Below are positions 21,062 through 31,231 of a stretch of 64,000 nucleotides of DNA, piece by piece. The stretch lies in NCBI GenBank assembly GCA_934047225.1, contig OW203990.1, forward strand, positions 21,927,045-21,991,044, written 5' to 3'. How positions within the stretch are numbered: position 1 is the first letter of the stretch; the number at the start of each line of letters is the position of its first letter. Both the position numbers and the translations under genes were made by a program. This DNA is from Ypsolopha sequella (Eukaryota > Arthropoda > Insecta > Lepidoptera > Ypsolophidae). A model generated the notes under the pieces. That model was not told the origin of the DNA. It saw nothing but the letters and a program-made list of their open reading frames with translations, and searched no databases.

Positions 21062-22230
21062 AACATTATTTAGCATGCAACATAAGTATCACCTAATATC
21101 TTAACCCGTAGAATTATTGAATTGAGATGACAATTGAATACAATAGACTCGCAGTATGATCCTGCCTTATATAAGCAGACGTTTTAATTACAAAAATCTG
21201 AATATAAATCTATTGCACATGTTTACAGAAAAACAGAAACAAAAAGGTTTCTTTAGGTTTTAACGGCGCGTATTGCTATACAGAATTGTTTTACAAAAAC
21301 CATTTCGAAAGGGGCACTTGGAAAACCAATTATTCAATCATGTTCTTCTGAATACTCCGAAATAATTCTTATATTAGTTCTATAAAAGACATTGTAGAGA
21401 TATTTTTTCTTTTTTTCCGTTAATCTGTAGTTAGACATAAAAATACAATTCCAAACTACTAAATTAATCAAAAGATTAATTGAGGCAGAAACAATTGGTC
21501 TTTTGAAAAGTAAAATAGCCTTTTTTGCTTTAACTACCTCAGTTAACACTTAATAATTATAATATTTTTATTTAGAAATTACATCAATCGGGACAAGTTG
21601 AAAACTCCTCTAGGACCTACAAACCAAGACTGTAAGACTCGATTTCTTGTGATCTGCAAACGTATCGAACTGTAACTTTATGTAATTTCATGATTTTCAG
21701 TCCCCAATTATATTGAAATTCTTGCAAAATTATAAAACAAAATTTGTTTATACCTTTACTGGGTCCATAAGGTTTAATATGCCATGCAATAAAAATTAAA
21801 ATGATAGTTATTTAATTTTTTTATTTTAATTAATTATTTTGACAAACAATGCGTCTTCTTTAAACCAGCAATGTTTTTAAGTACATTTATTTTCTTTTTG
21901 CGAAATGGAATCGTGACTTCACATACACGCTTAAAGCACGCCATTCAGGCTGCGTACCGAACTGTGCGTCAAATGGATCGGTTTGTTGACGCGATTTGAT
22001 TATTCCGTTTTGTCAAAGCGCATCCACGCATTTCATGCATAGAAACAAATCGGAACAGTTTAGGAACGAGTTGCCACCCGCCTGCCATAGTCAATGCATT
22101 AGGAAATCCATAAAAAAAATATATCAACATCTTCAAATTCGGTGTTTGTAATCATATCCGAGTCTAAGAAAAAAACTTCGACAATCATGAGCTGTAAATC
22201 TGGCTCAATTTTTACACACATAGGTCTCAC
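21062..22230. other. Unassigned sequence
   Basis: AT-rich; a 71-codon minus frame at 21334-21549 is featureless. No element ends recognised. Confidence 0.4.
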
Positions 22231-22354
22231 CTAACATTAAATTTGCTAAAATCATCTGAAGAATGTAAGTTTTTTTTAATCTTATTTATTTTACAAGTAA
22301 GATTAAAAAATAATAACATTCTTCGGATGACTTTAGCAAATTTAAGAATGTTAG
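22231..22354. mobile_element. 124-bp hairpin, probable MITE
   Basis: The arms open CTAACATTAAATTTGCTAAA and close with the near-complement AGCAAATTTAAGAATGTTAG. The inner blocks GAAGAATGT and AAGATTAAAAAA are also paired. The loop lies near TTATTTTACAAG. The source family is unknown. Confidence 0.8.
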
Positions 22355-25055
22355 TTGCTTAAGAACAATACATACAGACTTCATTTAACATGAATAACAG
22401 CTGGCAAATAACTATTGCATCAGTCGCATGTGAGCAGATGCGATGGAGTGTTTGCATTTTCCTAGATTTTATAATAAATAAATCGCATTGACGCAGTTAA
22501 TGCGCAATACGGAATGATTTTGAGGCGCATCATGCGAGTCACGCGCAATACGGTACGCAGCCTCAGACTCGTTATTTAAATAAAAGTAAGTCAGATCTAG
22601 TCAATTGCGAAAAAAAAATTACATAATTATTTTATGAGTGACGTCAACACCACTTTTTACCAGTGCCTTAAAATTTTTATCTATATGTGATGCATTTCCG
22701 GATCAAAAATTCAGATATTTACTCTTATGGAATGCTCAAAACCTTTTTCTTGTAATAAATGAAAAATTATTACCATTTTACTATCGAATTATAAATACAA
22801 CGACATATTGTTTTGAATTACACTTACTATGGCAAAAATACACATTCATTAGGAAGAAGCGAAGAAGCCCATGGGTATGGAGTTGGTTCAAATAAAGACA
22901 AAGTATTCCCAAAAGAGTAGTAAGTCAAGTATGGAGTACCAGAACGCTCCCGCATTGTATGTGATTGTGCCCCAGAACCGAGGAACAAAAGGACGCCGGA
23001 TGCCGGAACCAAACTAATGGCATGGATTCACGACCGTTCTTGTCGAGAACTTCTAGTTGGATTCAGAAAACGTTAGATAAACGTATTACGTTTGAACTAA
23101 AAACGGAAACTCTAAGCGAAGTCTTAGTAAATGCTCGTGTATTCGCAACGTACAGTACTGTAATATAGGTAGGTAGGCATATGTATAGGACTAGGTAAGG
23201 TTAGTTGTTATAGTTAGGTTGATGAACTATTTGGCTCAGTATTACTTGGCAATCGATAATCTTTATGGATCAATTTACGTCGTATTGATTATTTCGCATA
23301 TTCCAAAAATTATTAACAAGTCAATATAAAAGTTCTATCAAACAAAATACGAGCGGATAATTCATCGTACTATTGCTCGGATACCGTCGCGATTCTGAGT
23401 TGAAAGTATACTTCTTGTGCTACTCTAGGATTTAGTGATGTGATTAAGAATACATGCACCCCCTTTTTGTATATCGCCAATGCGTTTGGTGAAAAGTGGT
23501 AAAAAGAATAATAAATGTATAAATTAAAAAAGAAATAAAATAAAATTAAGTTTATTGGCAAACACAAGGTAACAAAATCTATTAAAATAGGGTTACAGAA
23601 GTAAAAAAATATATATAGAAAATTAAAACGTTTTTTGGTGGACCCCAAATTAAGCGAATTTGAAATGCGAGGTCTAAAGTGCAAAACCTACCTACCTAAT
23701 TGGTTAATTTTCTATCGATAGATTCATTTTTAAAAATGATGCTTTTAGGATTAATTACCATCTGCATGAAATAAATTAACTTTTAATCAATTTTATTCTT
23801 GAAATTAGACTCATTCTTAATCATTTGGCGCGCCTTTCTCCGGATTATAATTGCAAAGCTGCTGTCCTCTTAACCGGTGAAATTTCTTTAGCCATAATCG
23901 TACCGGTCTCTATTGTAAATCCACAGTCATCGAGAATTAGTAATTCTACTGGTTAATAAAAGGAATCCAACGTAGGGGCTAGATTCTCATACAATTAATA
24001 TACCACCCGTATTTTCTCCACAAAGAAAACTTTTCCTGTCTTTGGCAGATAATAATCATCTCCAGAGTGTTGTCTGTGTGGAAAGTTGTAGCACCTCTCT
24101 GAAATTCAGTAAAATATAGTAGTACATTTATAAACATACATTTTTATAAGTATAAAATGTCAAGCCTTTTTAACCAGAAAAGTAACAAAAGCCACGATCG
24201 TACCAGAAGTCTTTTGTAAATCAATTTCACAGACTCTTGCAGTTCGGGTTCCCTATTTGTAAACAGTTTGAACTGCCAATAGGTAGCCTGTTGTGCTGGC
24301 GTCCGTACATAAGTGGGCGCCGGCTTGCAGTTAAATCAGTAAATCCGATAATGCCTATGATTTTGTAGACAATTAAACTACAATGCACGACCCTGCCTGA
24401 CTTTTTTTCCTAGTGCTGTGATTGTGCGGGTTCTGTCCTTAAATGAAAAATTGTTTTGTTAGAATTTGAATAAGACGAAGTGATTGTTTGAAGACGAGTT
24501 GGAAAACTACGCAGAGTCAACTCGCTAAAAGTATTTCCATCTTCAACGGAATTCCAAGAATCCTTACACGCAAGGCTAAGCAAACACTCCATCTTCCTAG
24601 AACAAAATAAAATCTCGGATTTTCTCCGACTGTCACGTCTCTGGGAGATAGAAATTAACCGAACGTCGTCGCGTCGCTCCGAATAAACTGCACGTATTTT
24701 CGAATCAATACGGCAGAGACCGTCATAAGTGTCGTGACGTAGGTGTAAGTAAACCAACGAAAGGATACGACATTTTGGCTTCTGAAAAAGTAGCTATCTA
24801 GGCATGAACTCGTTCATCTGCTAATTCTTTGATTTATTGTTTTAAATTTTTAATTTGATTGGAAGTAAGCCAGTCAATAGATATGCTATATCTTGAAAAA
24901 AACGTAAGTTCTATTGGTTTCTCGGTCAGAATGAGTTTGACCCAAGAAAATAAGTTCCTGCAAAAATTACATACATTGTGTACGACGAACATTACATACA
25001 TTGTGTAATATAAAACATTTTTTTATAATCTACACATACATGTCTATATGTAACT
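22355..25055. other. Unassigned 2.7-kb stretch
   Basis: No confident gene. At about 22854-22890 one plus frame reads RKKRRSPWVWSWFK then a stop; the basic-then-W-V-x-x-W pattern faintly recalls the start of PIF/Harbinger nucleases but is too short to call. A 115-codon minus frame (24410-24757) is the longest non-transposon frame in the region; it has no recognised domain. Confidence 0.35.
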
Positions 25056-25166
25056 GGCCAAACCTGATTTTAGAACAAACTAGTTTGACCTAACCTACCG
25101 GCTCTCTTCTGCGCTGGAGGACTAGTTTGATCTAGGCCTAAAATCGTCCTAAAATTATGTTTGGCC
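25056..25166. mobile_element. Short TIR element, family M copy 1
   Basis: The ends GGCCAAACCTGATTTTAG and CTAAAATTATGTTTGGCC are imperfect inverted repeats. The core ACCTAACCTACCGGCTCTC with flanking AACTAGTTTGACC is shared with the members at 48757, 50698 and 59685. About 111 bp, no coding capacity. Confidence 0.75.
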
Positions 25167-25356
25167 TATAATTTATACAGATTGAAATAAAGCGGTCGAT
25201 AGAGTAAAAGTACCATAAATATTGATGATAGCAGATTTTAATCAGAAGTTACAATCCTTTATTTTATTTATACATAAAACTGCGTTCATAGATTTTGAAA
25301 TGTTGCTTTTCTCAGCCGGGAATCGAAGCAGCAATTATGCGAAAATAATCACCTAA
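25167..25356. other. Unassigned sequence
   Basis: Short AT-rich interval between two elements; nothing recognised. Confidence 0.4.
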
Positions 25357-26664
25357 TAGTTAGGGAGGCGAGGTAGCTAAATGGCGTAATTCAACGGCGC
25401 CGTCGAGACCTATCAAAATCGAAAGATAAAATAATTTCGAAAAGAAAAGCTCGTATGGTAAAAACCATTTTAGCGGTGGGTTTGGCGTGTACGGTTTTTC
25501 AAAAATGTTAAAAAAAACAGTTACTTGGGCATTCTCGAGCGCGTCAGATATTCATACTACGTATGCCCCAAGTGCCTCTGATAACAACGGTATACTAATC
25601 TGCCGGTTTGCGTGGTGGGGGTAGGCATATAAAGTAGTCAAAAATGCAAAAAAAAAAAATTTACTCGAGCGCGTCAGATTTTCGGAAGGGGTGCTAAGTA
25701 GGCCCCAAGGAAGCTCCCTTTAAAAAAACTGACGATTTCGGCGTGACGATAAGTAACGATGAATTTTTAAAAATGCAAAAAAAAAAAGTTTTTTTGAAAT
25801 ACTCGAGCGCGTCAGATTTTCATAGGGGAGGTTTATCTCGGTATCCTGAAAGCATATTTTCTTAATCTGACAAAAATGTTGGTGGGTTCTCTTAATCTGA
25901 CCGAAAAAGGTTTTTTGGTTTCTTTTTTTTCCTTTTTTTTTCTTTTTTTTTGAAAATTGTCGAAAAGCTTTAGAAAAAAAAAATTGAGATATAATAAAAG
26001 TCACATAATTTAATCATCGTTATTTCATATAAATTTTTTTAACACCTGTTTTCGAGATATACTCAAAAAACCGGGAGTTTGAGTTTTTATGATGCTTCAA
26101 GTCAAAAAGTTTTAACTTTGCACAAAAATGTAAAGAGACCTTTTTTGTGTAAAATAAAATTACCTTTTTTGTTTATTTAAACTTTTTTTTTGTAAAATGT
26201 ATCGTTCGCGACTTATATGCCGCAACGCGTTTTTCGGAAGACGAAATGGCTCCTCCACACTTCTGGTTATGCGGAAACCGGCAGATTTTGTATTTTTAGT
26301 AAGTTTTAGATTATATTCTTCAAAATAAAAAAAAATAAAATCGCACTCCAGAATGCCGGATTAACGTTTTTTTTTTACAAGTTCGCGACCCTATAACTCG
26401 GCGGCGTCAAGGACTTATCGTCAGATTCGTTAAATTTAGTCTTAAAACACTAAAATCAACCCCCAATATCTTAATCTGACGCGCTCGAGTATTTCAGACT
26501 ATCGATTTTTTTTTACTAATCTGATCGTCTATCCTAGGCGCGCGTCACTACATATAGAGCTAAATACTTTACAAGGTTGTTCTATTAGGTCTAAGGTATC
26601 TCTCATATCTTAAACTGCCACGCTCGAGTATTACCGAAAATTCCCCTATTCGCCTCCCTAACTA
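25357..26664. mobile_element. 1308-bp non-autonomous TIR DNA element with internal motif array
   Basis: The left end TAGTTAGGGAGGCGA and its complement at the right end are flanked by TAA on both sides (25354-25356 and 26665-26667). The 16-mer CTCGAGCGCGTCAGAT occurs directly at 25534, 25664 and 25802 and inverted at 26474 (exact) and 26613 (two changes). Further inverted pairs such as AATCTGCCGG/CCGGCAGATT make the whole element a loose palindrome. The three left motifs are spaced 130 and 138 bp, so the left half is a degenerate tandem array. A 3-bp TAA duplication would fit PIF/Harbinger, but a TA reading is also possible. No protein is encoded. Confidence 0.85.
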
Positions 26665-26668
26665 TAAT

Positions 26669-26960
26669 ATCAAAACCATTTGAAAACCATAGATATTCTT
26701 AAGGTGGTGTGTATTTATTCCGATTGCATTACAGAATATGTTGGTTCCCAAATATATTAATTGAAAGGACACTGATTAAAGACGACATAATAAGCAATTT
26801 AAAATTTCCATAGAAAGCTTATTTTTCTCATATTTAATGTTTAAATCAGTGATTTTGTGTAATATATATTTGGGAACCTTAGAACCTAGATATTCTATAA
26901 TGCAATCGGAATAAATACACACCACCTTAAGAATATCTTTAATTTACAAATGGTTTTGTT
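26669..26960. mobile_element. Long-hairpin MITE directly after the 1308-bp element
   Basis: Left arm ATCAAAACCATTTG ... GATATTCTTAAGGTGGTGTG; the right arm is the complement. The match continues through TATTTATTCCGATTGCATTA, with small differences and an indel near the centre. No second copy in the window. It sits four bases from the preceding element. Confidence 0.85.
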
Positions 26961-27929
26961 ATTTCGTTTATATGAACTAGAATTGCTCCACAGGCCTCTG
27001 AACCGATAAAGATTTCAAAAAAATTCGTGTTTATATCGTTATGAAACCTCTTCAACAGACTGTATATATAATGCGCATAATTGCATTTAATTTTTTTGTT
27101 ACAGGTCTCTAAAAATCCTAAAATATGCTCCTTTCATGGTCATGTCCTACCTTTTTATAAGTCTATGTTGATTCCCCATTACCGAGCACATTCTTGAAGA
27201 TATTGTCACGTAGCTGGCGGCGGCGTGGGGCCGAATGGAGCAGAATAGGCCATTCCGGGATATTCCCCTGTGGGGACGGGCGCATTATCGGAGGTAGTTA
27301 CCGCTTTTGGCAGGCCAGTGTTGCAGTTAAGCTTATAAAGGCGAGAGCTTACAGGGTCGTGATGAAAGTGTTGGCGAAGCAGTTTAGATTCCGTATTTGA
27401 AAGAAGTATACCTTTACGCACCTTAAAAAGTCTTCAATGGAATATAAAGTCTAGACATTCTATCTTGTCTAGACAATTTCTGTTTAACGTTGTTAGTTAC
27501 CAATATGAAGGAGTATTTTATCTGTACCGATATAGAGATTGTAAAGTAAATCAAGGAGAATTTGATTTATACAGCCAATAATGTAACATAGGAAACTCTG
27601 TAAGTGATTTAAGCCGCACCACAAGCATAATGTAAAGGTAGGATTGCATTATACCCGTCCAACACAATTAGGCCAATGGCAAGGACATTATCAGCTTCTG
27701 ATCGAGGCAATTATTGATTTACTCTTAGCTCGTTGGCATAACTGTCTTGCACGGGCAGTATGTATGAACAGGGATACTGAATTATGAATTATTTTTCGCA
27801 AAAAATAGCTATCCTCTGGGTAATAAATGTCACCTGTGAACAAAACTTCAAGTGTTCAACGTGCCACAAGATTCCCTATTTGACTGTGATAAGTTTCCGT
27901 ACTGCATAAGAATTCCGTTTTCCCTGCGA
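26961..27929. other. Unassigned sequence with a GC-rich island at 27206-27421
   Basis: The island is much richer in G+C than its flanks and is open on both strands for about 70 codons. The minus frame ends GMAYSAPFGPTPPPAT then a stop, and CCCCACAG in front of it could be a splice acceptor. I cannot match it to a family; it may be a host exon or an old repeat. Confidence 0.35.
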
Positions 27930-28171
27930 AATCTTGGAAACTACAAAATTTTGCTAAGTGGTAGCGCATAGAGTTCCGTACCACCACAGTATAAGTTTAC
28001 AGAACCCTAAAAACATAACTGTAAAACAACTGTTTAGATGCTAAAGCATCATGCGACAAAAACAAGGCGCTAAAATGGTAGCGCCCGGCACTCTCTGAGT
28101 ACGGAACCCTAATTTTTATTATTTGTTTGGTGTACAATAAAGAGTATTTGTTTTGTCTTGTCTTGTCTTGT
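27930..28171. other. Degraded repeat pieces and a LINE-type tail
   Basis: AGAACCCTAAAAACA at about 28000 and GAGTACGGAACCCTAATTT at about 28098 are family J type ends. TTTTGTCTTGTCTTGTCTTG at about 28151 is a short direct repeat of the kind that terminates LINE or SINE copies. Confidence 0.45.
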
Positions 28172-29512
28172 ACGTCTAAAGCGGTAGACCCCCGTGAGGC
28201 TGTAACAGATGGACAGCGGAGGCTTAGTATAAAGTCCCGTTCGGCACCCTTCTCTTACGGAAAGACATACTTAATGGGTTGTCGGATGCAACTACAAAGC
28301 TTATGTATTTTTTCCCAACGGCTCATCCTTATAAAATGTGAGCTATAATTATGAAATATATCCTCTGATAATTGTCACGAAATAAAATTAATTAATAGGC
28401 AAAAACACCAAGTTAACATTTTTCTGTCATCAGATCGTAGGATACATAACAATCCTATGTAATCTTCTAATTATATTATAAAATGTTTCGGTATATTGAT
28501 CTTGCATAGTTGTGTTTAACAAGAAAGTTAAGACGTATACAATTGTTTATGTAACGGTGCATATACGTATTGTAGCGTTTCTTTTTAAAATATAGTTTTA
28601 GCTACTTCATAATCACGAACGTAATTTGGTAGGTTCGGCCTAAATTTGGACTGCCACCAGGTAAGCCTGGTGACAGCCAAAAAAAGAGGTAAATCTGGAT
28701 AAAGAAACTGTATAATTTAACTTTAAATTAACTAAAAATAACAAAACTGAAGTAAAAAAAATATGGTATAAAACACAATAATATCTGAAGAGTATTGGGT
28801 AATAAGGAACTTATTAAACCAACACAAAAATTATGCCTAATTCGTCTTATTTAGGATTTTGTTTTCCTTTAGCTTAAACGACGCATTTGTTCACAAAATA
28901 ATGGATTTAAATTTGGATATCGAAACTAGTTTATAGGATCCCAGAAACTACGACTTCACGGAAGTTTTAATAACTTCTAATCCGGAAGAAAACGTAATAT
29001 TAAGGTGTTAAGGCTTGGCCCAGGCCGCTGAGAAATTGAGATTTCCCCCGCGCTTCCCCGCAAATGAATTTTAGTGCCACAAATCGGCACTAGAGGCGCT
29101 TGTGTGCGAAATGGTGCATAGCTATTGGAAAAGATAAATTGAAACAGAAAATTGGGTAATAGGTAAAGTATAAAACATTTGTGGACATCAAGTATTTATT
29201 TCATTAAATGTTAAAAGGATTTATTTAGAACAAAACGGTAGTTAAAAAATACATTTCGAGAATATAAGTTAAACTTAAAACTTTTGACCAAAGTCACATT
29301 TGTTTACATAATAATACATACATTTTTAGGATTTCCCTAATTAACTGCTACATTAGTACCTACTATATTTTTTAGACGTGGGCGCCGACTCGAATCTGCC
29401 GGCGGCGACTGTGCGCCGATCAAATTTGGTTGGCGTAGCCGCGCCGCACCTCGGCGTTGTGTAAATGTTACACAAAATGTATACGTTTATTATTAGAGTG
29501 CAAAGTAACATG
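28172..29512. other. Unassigned sequence
   Basis: No gene recognised. A GC-richer patch at about 29010-29110 and another at about 29375-29460 stand out but have no motif. Confidence 0.35.
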
Positions 29513-29905
29513 AAAAAAAACCAGCCAAGTGCGAGTCAGACTCGCGTACCTAGGGTTCTGTATTGTGGATGATAAATATAATTTTGGCATTTTTTTTTCG
29601 TGAATTCCTCAACCGCTATATTTTTCCTGTAATCTTTACGTAAACTCATATTACCATGATTTAGGCTAATATTTTTTATTTTTCTCACTTTTGTTTTTGA
29701 AATATTTTGAACAATATCATATTTTTCATATTTTTTTTACACCGTGATATGTGAGCAAATTAACGCTATTTTTGTGCCAAATTTCATGTCTTTATCTTAA
29801 ACGGTGCTAAAGTTATGAGGCTGTGACATACGGATGGACGGACGGACAACTGAATCTCACCATAAAAGTTCCTTTTGTACCTTTTAGGCACGGAACCCTA
29901 AAAAT
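29513..29905 (+). mobile_element. Dispersed repeat family J, copy 1
   Basis: Begins AAAAAACCAGCCAAGTGCGA followed by GTCAGACTCGCG and ends GGCACGGAACCCTAAAAA. The interior has CTGTGACATACGGATGGACG near the 3' side. Repeats with these ends are widespread in Lepidoptera. I cannot decide here between a SINE-like retroelement and a non-autonomous DNA element. Confidence 0.8.
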
Positions 29906-30202
29906 CAATCAGAAACAAAATTCTTTGAAAAAAGTTCGCTTCGAGCGCCTGAGATTTTGTTTTTACTATGCACTCTAATAATATTGTGAGTTTCTAAAGC
30001 GAAGGATTTTGCTATAAATAATATAATCCTATGTATACGATTTGTGAATATTGTATTAACTTAAAGGTTTAATTTTACGAACAGTATAAATAAAAAGAAA
30101 ATATCGTTTATTTTTACAAGTTTAATTTTACTAACACTTTAATCGTTTATTTTTTTATTTAAAACATACGTCTGCTGAAATGTAAGAATAGAACTGATTT
30201 CT
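29906..30202. other. AT-rich sequence
   Basis: No gene recognised; probably the downstream region of the ancient exonuclease gene that follows on the minus strand. Confidence 0.35.
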
Positions 30203-30334
30203 TTAGAATTCTTTTTCTTTTTTTGTGTCGTTTTCACAGAGGTCAATAGTTTCTATATGCAACGGGTTGTTCTCCCCAGACCATATACTGAAAACGCAAC
30301 TTTTACTTTGCGCTATAAGTAACTGGCCCTGAAC

Positions 30335-30415
30335 CTGAAAAATTAAACATGAAGAAATAGAAAAGAAACCTGTTAAATAGTAACTAGATCTAGATTCAAA
30401 AATTAAATTACTCAT
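30335..30415 (-). other. Relic intron of the YqaJ-type pseudogene
   Basis: On the minus strand the acceptor is TTTAATTTTTCAG followed by GTTCAGGGCCAG, which encodes the conserved VQGQ. The donor reads ATGAGT after TATCAA, one base from a consensus GTGAGT, so it appears mutated. Length 81 bp, normal for an insect intron. Its presence means the gene was not inserted by reverse transcription of a spliced RNA. Confidence 0.65.
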
Positions 30416-30762
30416 TTGATAAAATCAGTCGTGATTCTTGCTAATTACCAGTGCATCGTCTTTCTTTTTGAAAAATGGTATTTTATTTAAGACATCTACG
30501 TCGTTCAAATTCTGGTTGTAAACTGACAAAAGGCACTTAATTTCCACGACTTTATCATTTCCAATGAGTCCATACGGTGTTGCTCCAAGGTAGGGAGTTT
30601 GAGCATGAACGAATAATCCGCAGTTCTGTATAGCAATCCCAAGTTGAATTGACATTAGCTTCATTCGCAACGCCGTGTCTTAACACGCTTATTGCTTTTA
30701 CATTGCTGAGGTATTGCTTATAGAGAAGTGTTTGCACTAACGTTGGCCTTGATGTTTCTCTT

Positions 30763-31048
30763 TTTAGGGTTCCGTACCCAAAGGGTAACCAACGGGACCC
30801 TATTACTAAGACTCCGCTGTCCGTCTGTCACCAGGATGTATCTCATGAACCGTGATAGTTAGACAGTTGAAATTTTCACAGATGATTTATTTTTGTTGCC
30901 GCTATAACAACAAATACTAAAAAAACAGAATAAAATAAATATTTAAGGGGGCTCCGATACAACAGATATGTTGTTTTGCCGTTTTTATAGATAATGGTAC
31001 GGAACCCTTCGTGCGCAAGTCCGACTCGCACTTGGCCGGTTTTTTAAT
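30763..31048 (-). mobile_element. Dispersed repeat family J, copy 2, inside the YqaJ pseudogene
   Basis: Read on the minus strand it begins AAAAAACCGGCCAAGTGCGA and GTCGGACTTGCGCACGAAGG and ends GGTACGGAACCCTAAAAA. It separates two parts of the exonuclease frame that belong together, so it inserted after that gene was in place. Confidence 0.85.
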
Positions 31049-31231
31049 TTTTTTCTCATAATTAGACGCCGTTAGTAGCTGCCACCACAACTCCAACCAA
31101 TCACTGCAATCCCTTTGAAGAATAGTTTCCTTTTCGATTCTTAACCTTTGCTTTTGAGTTTTCTCTAAGTTGCTCAGGAACGTGTTTATACGAAGTTCTA
31201 GTTCCTCGGGATCAATGACCGTAGTTGGCAT

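Larger units (their letters stand above)
30203..31231 (-). pseudogene. Decayed YqaJ-type exonuclease/recombinase gene, split by a repeat
   Basis: On the minus strand several frames in order give a YqaJ-like (PDDEXK nuclease) protein: IEKETILQRDCSDWLEL and LLTASNYE (before 31048), TLLYKQYLSNVKAISVLRHG (about 30720), GLFVHAQTPYLGATPYGLIG and VVEIKC (about 30530-30620), then VQGQLLIAQSKSCVFSIW (about 30270-30334). In the family the third block carries the catalytic Asp of the G-A-(S/T)-P-D-G motif; here it is Tyr, while the E-x-K part is kept. The gene is broken by a frameshift near 30650, an in-frame TGA at 30425-30427, and a family J insertion at 30763-31048. An old intron (30335-30415) is visible. 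Such genes act on DNA ends in phages and DNA viruses and occur in insects mainly with mobile elements. Whether this was a host or transposon gene is unknown. Confidence 0.75.

Noticed and set aside
22827..23012. Possible PIF/Harbinger nuclease start
   Set aside because: Only about 14 residues with a W-V-x-x-W pattern followed by a stop; too weak.
25720..26004. 94-codon lysine-rich minus frame
   Set aside because: Lies in poly-A/T runs inside the 1308-bp TIR element.
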